Below, one piece after another: positions 8,444-18,340 of a stretch of DNA of 64,000 nucleotides (the first letter of the stretch is position 1; each line of letters begins with the position of its first letter). The stretch covers positions 1 to 64,000 of the forward strand of contig CAMUMG010000011.1 of NCBI GenBank assembly GCA_947089905.1, written 5' to 3'. Made by a program: the position numbers and the translations under genes. Under the pieces are notes generated by a model, which worked only from the letters and a program-made list of their open reading frames with translations, searched no databases and had not been told where the DNA came from. This DNA is from an uncultured Lachnospiraceae bacterium. Its GTDB lineage: Bacteria; Bacillota; Clostridia; Lachnospirales; Lachnospiraceae.

Positions 8444-9862
8444 ATGGTTTTTTCATCTTTTACATTTTTATTAATATTTTTTCCATGTACAGTTTTAGGA
8501 TATTATTTGATTAATCCAAAGTTCAAAAATATTTTTCTGCTCATGACTTCTATTATTTTTTATACATGGGGTGAACCAAAGTTTATTCTTGTAATGTTAC
8601 TTTCTATTCTAGTTAATTATTTACTCGGTTTGGCAGTTGATAAATTTAGGGAGTATTATAATATTTCTATCGTTATTCTCTTGTTAATGATAGTATGGAA
8701 TGTAGGAATATTTTTTATTTATAAATACCTTGATTTCGCTATAACTAATATTAATACCGTTTTTAGAAGTAATATTCCACTTTATAAAATTTCGTTACCT
8801 ATTGGAATTTCATTTTTTACTTTTCAGGCAATGTCATATGTGATTGATGTTTATAGAGGAAATGGTCAAGTACAAAAAAATCCTTTAAATGTAGCACTAT
8901 ATTTAACATTTTTCCCACAACTTATAGCAGGTCCTATAGTGCGTTATGAAACAATTGCTAAGGAAATAAATAATCGCTGTGAAACACTTCAAGATTTTAC
9001 CGATGGACTTAAACGATTTATCATTGGAATAGGGAAAAAATGTATCATTTCTAATACAGTAGCTATTTTAGCAGATAGTGCATTTGAAACACAAACTATT
9101 TCATTGACCGTTATGTTAGCATGGGCAGGAGCGATTAGTTATACACTTCAAATTTATTTTGATTTTTCCGGATATTCAGATATGGCTATTGGTTTAGGAA
9201 AAATGTTTGGATTTCATTTTAATGAAAATTTTAACTATCCTTATTGTTCTTCCTCTATTTCTGAATTTTGGAGAAGATGGCATATTTCTCTGGGAAGTTG
9301 GTTTAGAGATTATGTATATATTCCATTAGGAGGTTCACGAGTTAAAACAAAGTTTAGATTGATATTTAATTTATTTATTACATGGATGTTAACTGGAATA
9401 TGGCATGGAGCAAGCTGGAATTTTATATTATGGGGATTTATGTATTTTATACTTTTAACATTTGAAAAGCTTACACAAATAACGAAAAGACTTATTTATA
9501 CATGGCAAAAAGTTCTTTATAGAATTTTTACTTTACTGTGTGTAATTGTTGGATGGGTAATTTTTCGTACAACGAGTTTGTCAACAGCATTCTATTACTT
9601 AGCAGCAATGTTTGGATTAAACAAAAATAAGTTAGCTTCTAATATCAATATGAATCTGATTTCACAATATATAATAATTGGGATAGTTGGAATGATTTTA
9701 TGTGTTCCATTAGGAAAGAAACTTAAAAGTAAAATTCAAACAAATACTTCTACATTTATTTTTGATATAGTAAGTAAGGTTTTTCTTCTTGCAATTCTTA
9801 TTTGTTCTATGGCATTTATTGCAGGAAGTAAATATGATCCTTTCATTTATTTTAACTTCTAA
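8444..9862 (+). CDS. MBOAT O-acyltransferase (AlgI/PatA/DltB-like)
   Basis: This 472-residue polytopic membrane protein belongs to the family that moves acyl groups across the membrane for polymer O-acylation. Family motifs are FFPQLIAGPIVRY, YFDFSGYSDMAIG and SEFWRRWHISLGSWFRDY, and the conserved His is in LTGIWHGASWNF. I use ATG 8444 because AAAGGAG is at 8431-8437. An upstream in-frame ATG at 8324 would overlap the previous gene by about 95 bases. The AlgJ-like partner follows directly. Confidence 0.9.
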   Translation: MVFSSFTFLLIFFPCTVLGYYLINPKFKNIFLLMTSIIFYTWGEPKFILVMLLSILVNYLLGLAVDKFREYYNISIVILLLMIVWNVGIFFIYKYLDFAITNINTVFRSNIPLYKISLPIGISFFTFQAMSYVIDVYRGNGQVQKNPLNVALYLTFFPQLIAGPIVRYETIAKEINNRCETLQDFTDGLKRFIIGIGKKCIISNTVAILADSAFETQTISLTVMLAWAGAISYTLQIYFDFSGYSDMAIGLGKMFGFHFNENFNYPYCSSSISEFWRRWHISLGSWFRDYVYIPLGGSRVKTKFRLIFNLFITWMLTGIWHGASWNFILWGFMYFILLTFEKLTQITKRLIYTWQKVLYRIFTLLCVIVGWVIFRTTSLSTAFYYLAAMFGLNKNKLASNINMNLISQYIIIGIVGMILCVPLGKKLKSKIQTNTSTFIFDIVSKVFLLAILICSMAFIAGSKYDPFIYFNF

Positions 9863-9880
9863 TTATTTGAGGAAATTTAT

Positions 9881-11671
9881 ATGAAGATGAAAATTAGTAA
9901 TATCATTTTTATTATATTAGTTTTTATAGTAATTGCTATGCCAATCACTTTTATAAATAAACAACCTAATAAAATTTCTGAAAGAGAAAATCGTTATCTT
10001 ACAAATTTTCCGACAGTCTCTATAACTAATCTCGAATTTAGAGAACAATTTAATTCATGGCTAAATGATAATATAGGATTTAGAGATAGTTTACTTGATA
10101 TACGAACAACGATTATGTTAAATGCTCTTAATATAGTAACAAGTGATAGAGTTTATCGTGGTAAAGATGGTTGGTGGTATTATACATTAGATGAGAATTT
10201 GAAAATTGCAACAGGAGAATATACATTAACAACTGATATATTAGAAGAGATTTTACAAAATCATCTTAAAATTAGAGATAAGCTTCTAAAGAAAGGGATA
10301 GAATATATTATCATTTTACCAACTAGTAAAGTAAGTATTTATCCCGAATATTTGGGGTTTGGAAATGGAAAAATAACGACTACACCTGTTGACGTAGTAG
10401 CAGATTATTTGGAGACCCATTCAGATCTTAAGATTATTCGTTTAAAACAAACATTGATTAATGCTAAAGATAAAGGACAAGTTTATTTTAAATCTGATAC
10501 CCATTGGACATATTATGGTGCAAATATAGCATATCAAAAGATCATTTCTGATATGAATTTATGGGGGTTATGTGATACAAAATCAATCAGTGTAAAATAT
10601 GAGGAGGGTACCTATAAAGGGGAATTTAGTCAGATGCTTGGTAATAGTAATGCTATTGCTGCAGAAGCTACAACGTATTCCGTAATTTCCAATCCAAGTG
10701 CTATAAAAGATAATCAAACCCAACGCTATGGGGATATCATGCGTATATTAGAAAACAGAGGGCATCAATTACCTTGGTATTATTATATAAATAAAAAATT
10801 AAGTAAAAGTCCTTCTGTTATGTTATTTGGAGATTCCATGGCAGGCAGTTGGAATTTTACAGAAAGTCTTGCAGAAAACTTTTCGGAGTTTCTATATATT
10901 TGGAGTTATGATATTTATGAAGAGTTAGTTGATTATGTTAAACCTAATGTAGTGATATATGAGATGACAGAAAGATTTTTAAATTCATTTCCTCAAAAAA
11001 ACATTCAATTTTTAGCTCAACCGCTAGAAGATTATAATGCAAAAATTATTTCATACAATATAGTAGAGGATAATCTTATTGTAGAGGTAAAAAATACTAG
11101 TAATTCTATATGGAGTAACAAAGAAAATATTAAATGTTGTCTGTTATTTAATGATGGTCAAGATTGGGGAATTCGTGCTCTTATAGAAAAAAATACAAAA
11201 ATAGCTCCAGGTGAAATAGTAGAATTTATATTTAATGGAATATCGCAATTAAATTATAATACTGCTGAAATTCAAATGTGTCATGAAGGAATTTGTTATT
11301 TTGGTGAAAAAGCTAAAATTGGCGTACAAGAAAATAATGAATATGATGCAGAAATTATTTCTACTACCTGTCCATTAGAGGTAAATCATACAGATACCTA
11401 TAATTTTGATATAACTGTAAAAAATACTGGAATAAGTGCGTGGAAAAGTACAGACAACATAAAGCTTTGTATATGGCAAGACTATACAGATTGGGGTTAT
11501 AGAATTTTAATTCCTGATGATATCAAAGTAAATCCGGGCGAAGAATATACGTTTACATTAGAGGATTTTGTACTTCCACAAGCAGCACAAACAACGCTAG
11601 AGTTTCAAATGTTGATAGAAGGTATTCAGTATTTTGGTGAAAAAAAGCCAGTACATATCATTGCAAAGTAA
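9881..11671 (+). CDS. AlgJ/AlgX-like SGNH O-acetyltransferase with two Ig-like repeats
   Basis: The 596-residue protein has an N-terminal membrane anchor (about residues 5-23) and an extracytoplasmic SGNH/DHHW domain with SDTHWTYYGA and LFGDSMAG, the His and Ser sites of the AlgX/AlgJ group. The C-terminal 200 residues hold two similar repeats, each with a WGxR segment and an APGE or NPGE turn. These resemble NBR1-type Ig domains and may bind the glycan. With the MBOAT protein upstream it probably O-acetylates the wall polysaccharide at the cell surface. Confidence 0.8.
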   Translation: MKMKISNIIFIILVFIVIAMPITFINKQPNKISERENRYLTNFPTVSITNLEFREQFNSWLNDNIGFRDSLLDIRTTIMLNALNIVTSDRVYRGKDGWWYYTLDENLKIATGEYTLTTDILEEILQNHLKIRDKLLKKGIEYIIILPTSKVSIYPEYLGFGNGKITTTPVDVVADYLETHSDLKIIRLKQTLINAKDKGQVYFKSDTHWTYYGANIAYQKIISDMNLWGLCDTKSISVKYEEGTYKGEFSQMLGNSNAIAAEATTYSVISNPSAIKDNQTQRYGDIMRILENRGHQLPWYYYINKKLSKSPSVMLFGDSMAGSWNFTESLAENFSEFLYIWSYDIYEELVDYVKPNVVIYEMTERFLNSFPQKNIQFLAQPLEDYNAKIISYNIVEDNLIVEVKNTSNSIWSNKENIKCCLLFNDGQDWGIRALIEKNTKIAPGEIVEFIFNGISQLNYNTAEIQMCHEGICYFGEKAKIGVQENNEYDAEIISTTCPLEVNHTDTYNFDITVKNTGISAWKSTDNIKLCIWQDYTDWGYRILIPDDIKVNPGEEYTFTLEDFVLPQAAQTTLEFQMLIEGIQYFGEKKPVHIIAK

Positions 11672-11697
11672 TAGAAATATATTTTAGGAGGAATAAA

Positions 11698-12606
11698 GTG
11701 ATCGAAAAGATTGGAGAAGTGACTCTTAATTATAGTTTTTATAAAGAGGGAAATTATTATAATGAGGGTGATGAAGTAGAAGAAAAGATATTAGAAGTGG
11801 TAAAAACAACAGACGATTATACACAAATATTAAAAGGTGATAATCGCTGGCCGATCTTATATCAGTTATCGAAACAGAGAGAAAATATTATCCTTCCTAT
11901 GGATTTAAAAAAAGAGGATGAAGTATTAGAAATTGGTTCAGGAATGGGTGCAATAACAGGTGCACTAGCAAGAAACTGTAAAAAAGTAGATTGTATAGAA
12001 CTCTCAAAAAGGCGTTCTTTAGCCAATGCCTATCGAAATAAAGGTTATAATAATATAGAAATTTTTGTAGGAAATTTTGAAGATATTAAACTAGAAAAGC
12101 AATATGATGTAATAACTCTAATCGGAGTATTAGAATACGCACAAAGTTATATTCATTCTGATAAGCCATATATTGACTTTTTAAAAAAGATCCATGCTAC
12201 TTTAAAAAAAGGCGGAAAACTTTATATTGCTATTGAAAACAAACTTGGAATGAAATATTTTGCAGGATGTGCAGAAGATCATTTAGGAAAGCCATTTATA
12301 GGCATTGAGGGATATTCGAAAGATAGTTATGCGAAAACATTTACAAAGTCACAATTAATCGCTCTTTTAAAAGAGACAGGATTTCAAGACTGCTATTTTT
12401 ATTATCCATATCCAGATTATAAATTGCCATCAGTATTTTATAGTGATGATTATTTACCAGATAAACAGTTTTCCATATCAGATCAAAACAATTTCGATTT
12501 AGATCGAATTATGTTATTTAGTGAAAAAAGTGCAATTAAAAGTATTGCTAAAACAGAAGAAATAAAGATATTAGCAAATTCATTTTTGGTGGAGGCAGAA
12601 AGATAA
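11698..12606 (+). CDS. SAM-dependent methyltransferase (WbdD-like N-terminal part)
   Basis: This class I methyltransferase of 302 residues has the SAM loop VLEIGSGMGAITGAL, the acidic CIELSKRR end of strand 2 and a post-I VITLIGVLEY. The start is GTG 11698, well placed after AGGAGG. Related clostridial proteins, as I recall them, fuse this domain to a kinase-like domain. Here the kinase-like part is the next gene, 4 bases away in a different frame. By analogy with WbdD it may methylate the end of the glycan to stop elongation; a methyltransferase acting inside the chain is the alternative. Confidence 0.75.
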   Translation: MIEKIGEVTLNYSFYKEGNYYNEGDEVEEKILEVVKTTDDYTQILKGDNRWPILYQLSKQRENIILPMDLKKEDEVLEIGSGMGAITGALARNCKKVDCIELSKRRSLANAYRNKGYNNIEIFVGNFEDIKLEKQYDVITLIGVLEYAQSYIHSDKPYIDFLKKIHATLKKGGKLYIAIENKLGMKYFAGCAEDHLGKPFIGIEGYSKDSYAKTFTKSQLIALLKETGFQDCYFYYPYPDYKLPSVFYSDDYLPDKQFSISDQNNFDLDRIMLFSEKSAIKSIAKTEEIKILANSFLVEAER

Positions 12607-12610
12607 AAAG

Positions 12611-13906
12611 ATGGCAGGCAGAAAAATCTTTATAAAAGTGAATCAACATTATAAGCCAGAATATCAAACAGTTACAAGTATTATAAAGGAAAATTCAACA
12701 AAGTCTGTTTTAAAACAGGGGACAAAACAACATCTTGAAAATATGATGTGGGGATATCATGAAGTAAGTAAATTTTTTCCTAATATAAATTTTTGTGATG
12801 CAAAATTTAGACAGGATGGAATTGAATTTACATATATTCAAGGAAAGACATTAACAGAATTATATTATGAAGCAATTGAAAGAAATGACAAAGCAGAATT
12901 TTTAAAATTAATTCATAAACATCTTTTTTTTCTTGAAACAATTTCTGAAAACTTAGATTATTTTCAGCCTTCATTGGAGTTTGAGAAGTATTTTGGTAGT
13001 TGTGAAGAATATGATTGGAAAAAGGTAAAAGCACTGAAACAATGTGCTTTTGATTGTACAAGTAATAATTTAATTTTAACTCAAAATCAGGTTTATTATG
13101 TTGATTATGAATATTGTTTTTCTTTTCCTATTCCTGTTTCACTTTATAAATTTCATTGTATCCAAAGTTTATATTGTAATAACCCAGAGATAGAAACGTT
13201 TATTCCATTTTCAGAGGTAGCAAAAGAATTAGAACTTGATATTGAATTAGAAATTTTAGAAAAATGGAAAAAATATTTTATTTCTGAATTAGAAGATTTC
13301 AATAGTTGCGAAAAACTAAAATGGAACTATTTAAAGAAAACAATAGATTATCAGTTCACCTATGAAAAAATAGAAAAGCTTTTTTATTTAGAAAAAGGAA
13401 TTTCATGGTATGAAGAAAACACCCCTATATGGAAAGCATATATACAACGATTAGAAAAACAAATACAAACTCAGGATGAAGGATTAAGGTGGTATCAAGA
13501 AAATGTTCCAATATGGAAAGATTATATAAATAAGTTAGAAACACAAATTCAATCTCAGACAAAAGAATTAGAAGATTATTATGAAAATATTAAAGGTCAA
13601 ACAAAAGAAAATGAAATTCAAGAAAAGAAATTAAATTGGTATATACAACAGGAAGAGGAACAGGTAAAATATATTGCTACATTGCAAAGTCAAATAAAAG
13701 AACTAGAGATAAATAATAAAGAACAAAAAGAAGATTTTGAAAAAGATTTAATTAAAAATGAAGAATCTATTCAAAAATTAAAACAAATTGTAGAAGATTT
13801 AAGAAAACAACTATTTCAAATAGAAAATAGTAAGTTATATAAATTAGGAACAAAATTTCATATGATTGGACGGACAAAGAATAATTATGATAATTCAGAA
13901 GAATAG
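12611..13906 (+). CDS. Kinase-like protein with long C-terminal coiled coil (WbdD-like C-terminal part)
   Basis: The first 250 residues of this 431-residue protein look like a divergent protein-kinase/APH fold. SVLKQGTKQHLE could hold the ATP lysine, and NLILTQNQVYYVDYEYCF resembles the catalytic and metal loop. Residues from about 255 to the end form a coiled coil rich in Gln, Glu and Lys. It begins with a near-repeat of about 30 residues built around WYxENxPIWKxYIxxLE. In WbdD, a similar order of methyltransferase, kinase and coiled coil sets chain length. Function here is inferred. Confidence 0.6.
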   Translation: MAGRKIFIKVNQHYKPEYQTVTSIIKENSTKSVLKQGTKQHLENMMWGYHEVSKFFPNINFCDAKFRQDGIEFTYIQGKTLTELYYEAIERNDKAEFLKLIHKHLFFLETISENLDYFQPSLEFEKYFGSCEEYDWKKVKALKQCAFDCTSNNLILTQNQVYYVDYEYCFSFPIPVSLYKFHCIQSLYCNNPEIETFIPFSEVAKELELDIELEILEKWKKYFISELEDFNSCEKLKWNYLKKTIDYQFTYEKIEKLFYLEKGISWYEENTPIWKAYIQRLEKQIQTQDEGLRWYQENVPIWKDYINKLETQIQSQTKELEDYYENIKGQTKENEIQEKKLNWYIQQEEEQVKYIATLQSQIKELEINNKEQKEDFEKDLIKNEESIQKLKQIVEDLRKQLFQIENSKLYKLGTKFHMIGRTKNNYDNSEE

Positions 13907-15758
13907 CAAAAATAGATTGGCAATTTTTTTCTTTTTTGATGAAGAAGGAATAGTAGATGATTATATTATATATTTATTAAATAGTATAAGACATAATATA
14001 AAACATTTATTAGTAGTAAGTAATGGACAGTTGTGTTTTGAGAGTAAAAAAAAATTAAAAACAATTACAGATGTCATTTTAGAAAGAGAAAATAAAGGAT
14101 TCGATGTTTGGGCATATAAAGAAGGATTGGAATATTATGGGTGGAAAGAACTTAGTACCTATGATGAAGTTATTCTATTTAATTATACTATTTTTGGTCC
14201 TCTTTATCCCTTTGAAGAAATGTTTGAAGAAATGAATCAAAGAGATATAGATTTTTGGGGAATTACAAAACACCATAAAGTAGATTATGATTCATTTGGT
14301 ACTTGTAAATATGGATATATTCCTGAACATATTCAATCAAGTTTTCTTGTATTAAGAAGAACATTAATAGAAAGCAAAGAATATCAAAATTTCTGGAAAG
14401 ATATGCCTATGATTAATTCTTATGCAGATTCAGTTGGTTATTATGAAGCAATTTTTACAAAAGATTTTGTAGAGTTAGGATTTAAAGAATCTGTGTATAT
14501 AAATACAGAAGATCTAAGGGAATATACTAGATATCCACTTCTGATGATGTCATATGAATTAGTCAAAAATAGAAGATGTCCAGTAATCAAACGAAAGAGT
14601 TTTTGTCAGACATATTTTGATATGCTTTCAGAAACAATAGGGGAAGCAACCTTAGAACTTTACAATTTTATTCAGGAAAATTTAGATTATGATGTAAATT
14701 TAATCTGGGATAATATTTTGCGTACTTGTCATATGTCAGATATAAAAGATATGATGCACTTAAATTATATTCTTCCAGATAGAGATAATTTTATATTTCC
14801 AAATAAACAGGGCTATAAAGTTGCTCTTGTAATACATCTTTATTTTGAAGATTTATTGGAAAAATCATTTTATTATGCCTCAAGTATTCCTGACTATGCA
14901 GATGTATATGTTACAACAGATACAATAAAAAAGAAAAAAGCAATAGAAGAAAAGTTTAAAGAATTAAAGTGTCATAAGTTTCAATGTATTATAATTGAAA
15001 ATCAGGGAAGAGATGTTAGTGCTCTTTTAGTTGGAACAAAAGATTTTATAATGAATTATGATATTGTATGTTTTGCACACGATAAAAAAACAACGCAACT
15101 GAAACCTCATTGTATAGGAGAAGGTTTTGCTTATAAGTGTTTTGAAAATATATTAGGAACGAAAAACTTAGTAATGAATATTCTAAAGACATTTGAAGAG
15201 AATCCACGACTTGGACTATTAGTTCCTCCTCCACCAAATCATGCTGCCTTTTATCAAACGCTTTATTCAGGATGGGCAGACAATTATGCCAACGTCTGTA
15301 AGTTATTAAAACAATTTGATATTTCAATACCAATTTACTGGTCAAAAGAACCTATAGCACCACTTGGAACAATGTTTTGGTTTCGTCCAAAGGCAATGAA
15401 ATCTCTTTTTGATAAAGACTGGGAGTATGCCGATTTTCCAAAAGAGCCTAATGCTATGGATGGAACATTACTTCATGCTATCGAGCGGGCATATCCTTAT
15501 TTTGTACAAAAAGAAGGATATTATTCTGCATGGGTTATGAGTGAGAAGTTTGCAAGAATTGAGATAACAAATTTATACTATTTGCTAAGGATTGCAGTAA
15601 AAAACAATAATAATATGAATTCCTCTATAGCAGCAGATGCAAATACAGAGGCTATAAGAAATATTTCATTTTTTAATATTTTTAGAATTAAATTAAGAAA
15701 TAAAATACCAAAAAGAATATGGAACAGTTTAAGAAAGATTTATCATATATTCCGATAA
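13887..15758 (+). CDS. RgpF-like rhamnan synthesis protein
   Basis: This protein of about 623 residues belongs to the rhamnan synthesis protein F family. N-terminal GFDVWAYKEGLEYYGW and C-terminal NQGRDVSALL, FAHDKKTTQLKPH and PLGTMFWFRPKAMKSLFD are typical. The family works with RgpC/D-type ABC exporters in streptococcal and clostridial rhamnose polysaccharides. ATG 13887 lies inside the end of the coiled-coil gene (20-base overlap), so translation is probably coupled. A TTG at 13866 in the same frame is an alternative start. Confidence 0.85.
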   Translation: MIIQKNSKNRLAIFFFFDEEGIVDDYIIYLLNSIRHNIKHLLVVSNGQLCFESKKKLKTITDVILERENKGFDVWAYKEGLEYYGWKELSTYDEVILFNYTIFGPLYPFEEMFEEMNQRDIDFWGITKHHKVDYDSFGTCKYGYIPEHIQSSFLVLRRTLIESKEYQNFWKDMPMINSYADSVGYYEAIFTKDFVELGFKESVYINTEDLREYTRYPLLMMSYELVKNRRCPVIKRKSFCQTYFDMLSETIGEATLELYNFIQENLDYDVNLIWDNILRTCHMSDIKDMMHLNYILPDRDNFIFPNKQGYKVALVIHLYFEDLLEKSFYYASSIPDYADVYVTTDTIKKKKAIEEKFKELKCHKFQCIIIENQGRDVSALLVGTKDFIMNYDIVCFAHDKKTTQLKPHCIGEGFAYKCFENILGTKNLVMNILKTFEENPRLGLLVPPPPNHAAFYQTLYSGWADNYANVCKLLKQFDISIPIYWSKEPIAPLGTMFWFRPKAMKSLFDKDWEYADFPKEPNAMDGTLLHAIERAYPYFVQKEGYYSAWVMSEKFARIEITNLYYLLRIAVKNNNNMNSSIAADANTEAIRNISFFNIFRIKLRNKIPKRIWNSLRKIYHIFR

Positions 15759-15860
15759 ACGGGTTAGTTATTTTGGTAAAATAAAAAAGTATTTATTAAT
15801 AAATAAAACTTTTAGTATATAGTAATATAATATCTATATATGAATGGAGATATTAATAAT

Positions 15861-17399
15861 ATGATGCAAAAAATTATTAATATATTTTATATGTTTTTTA
15901 TATTTATTTTTTCATGGTTATTAGCTAATATTATATTAAATGTACAAACAACATCTTTTACAAAAGGAAACGGATATTATTTAGAACCAGAAAAAATATA
16001 TAATCCTATATTTATATTATTTTTAGGATTATTTTTCATTGTGCTTCTTTTATTTATTAATAAAAAAATGAATAAGTATAAGAGTATAACTAGCAAAAAA
16101 ATTTTTATAATTATTTTTATAGTAATTTTAGCCTTTCAAATTGTAATTGGAGTAAGATTACGTTTTGATATTTCAGATACAACTAAGTTTACTGATTTAG
16201 GAGCTATAATTGAGGCTTTAAAGGGGTTAATAAATAATAAACAATATGTTTACCAATATTTTTCTCTTGTACCCTATCAAAAAGGGATAGTAGTATATTT
16301 ATTTGGAATGTATAAATTTTTAGAAATGTTTGGAATTTCCTCTATAAATATAACAGGTATTTTATTAAATATTATTAGTATTGATATGACAATTATAATT
16401 TGTTTTTTAATTTGTAAAAAGTTATTTAATACTAATATAGCTTCATTGATAGGTATTTTGTCAATATTCTTTACTCCTTATTTTACTTATATTCCATATT
16501 ATTATACTGATACATTATCTATGCCCTATACAGTTTTATTTTTATATTTATTTATATTGAAAAGATCACATAAAAAAAGTATTTATTTTGATATTTTATT
16601 AGGTATAGTTAGTTTTATAGGTATAAGTATTCGAATAACCGTTGGAATTGTTCCTATAGCATGTTTAATTTTTACCATTATAGAAGGATTAAATTTAAAA
16701 AAAATAATTAGTATAGAGTTTATTATTATAATTTTATTTATTGGAGATAGTTTAGTTACTTATTATATTGATAAAACAGAAATATTTCCATATAAATTAG
16801 AAGAGGTAGAGAAATTTCCTATTACCCATTATATTTCTATGGGACTATATGAAGACAGATATGGAGCTTGGAATCAAGAAGATGCTAATATTACAATGGG
16901 AGAACTAACTACAAAAAGAAGAGCAGAAAAAAATATAGAAACAATAATAGAAAGAATGAAAAATTTTAAAACAGAAGGATATATTAAATTTTTAACAAAA
17001 AAGGCAACTTGGATTTGGGGAGATGGTACTTACTTTGCAATAGCAAAGTTATGTTTTCCACATAAATATAATTCTGTTATACTAAATTATATTATAGGAA
17101 AGAAAAATTTACCATATAGATATATAAGTCAAACTTATCAAGTAATTCTAATCTTTTTTATGATTATGTCCGCAATAAAACAAATATATAAAAAAATGGG
17201 ATATATGTTTATAGTAAATTTATCTATTTTAGGAGTATTTATATTTTCGTTAATTTGGGAAGCAAGATCTAGATACTTACTAAATCTTACACCAATGTTT
17301 TTTATTTCAGCTATTGATGGAATTTCCTTTTTGTTAGAAAGGACACAACAATATTTATGCAGATTAAAGAAAAAAAGAAAATTGATATTAGAGAAGTAA
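15861..17399 (+). CDS. Polytopic membrane protein, possible GT-C glycosyltransferase
   Basis: The protein has about 10-12 hydrophobic segments and a DTTKFTDLG segment after the second or third helix, where GT-C enzymes place their acidic catalytic loop. I recognise no exact family. GGAGA at 15846-15850 favours ATG 15861 (512 residues) over ATG 15840. It could glycosylate the polymer on the outer face using a polyprenyl-phosphate sugar. Confidence 0.55.
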   Translation: MMQKIINIFYMFFIFIFSWLLANIILNVQTTSFTKGNGYYLEPEKIYNPIFILFLGLFFIVLLLFINKKMNKYKSITSKKIFIIIFIVILAFQIVIGVRLRFDISDTTKFTDLGAIIEALKGLINNKQYVYQYFSLVPYQKGIVVYLFGMYKFLEMFGISSINITGILLNIISIDMTIIICFLICKKLFNTNIASLIGILSIFFTPYFTYIPYYYTDTLSMPYTVLFLYLFILKRSHKKSIYFDILLGIVSFIGISIRITVGIVPIACLIFTIIEGLNLKKIISIEFIIIILFIGDSLVTYYIDKTEIFPYKLEEVEKFPITHYISMGLYEDRYGAWNQEDANITMGELTTKRRAEKNIETIIERMKNFKTEGYIKFLTKKATWIWGDGTYFAIAKLCFPHKYNSVILNYIIGKKNLPYRYISQTYQVILIFFMIMSAIKQIYKKMGYMFIVNLSILGVFIFSLIWEARSRYLLNLTPMFFISAIDGISFLLERTQQYLCRLKKKRKLILEK

Positions 17400-18256
17400 T
17401 AATAGCTATTATTTTATTTTGTATTATTCTTTTTATAGTAATAAAAACAGTATTGAAACCTAAATTTGAGTTTACTATAAATAAAATAGATACTTTTTCA
17501 TATCCAGTAACAGTGTATGGAGATGCAGATATATATCATATATCAATTAAGGAAAACTTACTTTATTTGGATGGCTATGCAATTTTAGAAATGGGGGGGG
17601 GTACAAATAAAACAATTAAATTAATATTTAAAGGAAAAAATAATATTTATGAGGTAACTACAAAACCATGCTATCTTCAATTAGATCTTAATGATTTTTC
17701 AAAAAAATTAAATAATGATACTGTTTCATGGAATAATAGAGGATTCTATGCTGAATTTTGTACTTCTGAATTTGCAGATGACTTATATGATCTGTTTATT
17801 TATATATGTGATAATGAAGCATCTTATATAACACAGTATATATATAAATTTCAGATGATAAACAATAAATTTGATTTATATCATTTGGAAAGATGTGAAA
17901 ATTTTGAGAATATTTCTTTTTCACATATGAGTATACAAGTTTGGAATGATTTTAGTTTACATAATATTTATGAGGAACATTACTTTGTAAATGGACATGT
18001 TATATTACCAGATAATAAAAATATTACAAAAGTTTTTCTTGAAATTAAAGATAGGGCTGGAAATATATATACTTATCCAACAATAGAAACCTTTTTAGAA
18101 GAGGGAGTTTATTTTTATAATTGGATACCATATAAGAAAATCCCTAAAGAGGATATTTATTTATCATTAATTATACAGGATGATATTAAAAATTGCTATT
18201 CAAGTGGGGATTTGATAAAATATTATTATGAGAATAATATTTATAAAAGAGAATAA
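17357..18256 (+). CDS. Single-pass membrane protein with extracellular beta-rich domain, unknown
   Basis: The 299-residue protein has a short basic N-terminus, one membrane helix (about residues 13-32) and an outside domain with many aromatic residues. I do not recognise it. The gene starts 43 bases inside the upstream membrane-protein gene. A tract of nine G at 17593-17601 encodes Gly residues near position 80. In the present sequence the frame is open, so the gene is in an ON state. Confidence 0.55.
   Translation: MQIKEKKKIDIREVIIAIILFCIILFIVIKTVLKPKFEFTINKIDTFSYPVTVYGDADIYHISIKENLLYLDGYAILEMGGGTNKTIKLIFKGKNNIYEVTTKPCYLQLDLNDFSKKLNNDTVSWNNRGFYAEFCTSEFADDLYDLFIYICDNEASYITQYIYKFQMINNKFDLYHLERCENFENISFSHMSIQVWNDFSLHNIYEEHYFVNGHVILPDNKNITKVFLEIKDRAGNIYTYPTIETFLEEGVYFYNWIPYKKIPKEDIYLSLIIQDDIKNCYSSGDLIKYYYENNIYKRE
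17593..17601. repeat. Nine-G homopolymer in coding sequence
   Basis: Nine consecutive G lie inside the 17357-18256 gene, in a region otherwise rich in A and T. Gain or loss of one G would shift the frame and truncate the product after about 80 residues. Such tracts are typical slipped-strand switches in surface-structure genes. Confidence 0.8.
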
Positions 18257-18340
18257 AAAAAGTAAAATAAATTAGATAAAGAATGAAAAAGAGAATAAAA
18301 TTGTTTATATTAAAGATATTTATCAGAAAGGAAGATTCAC

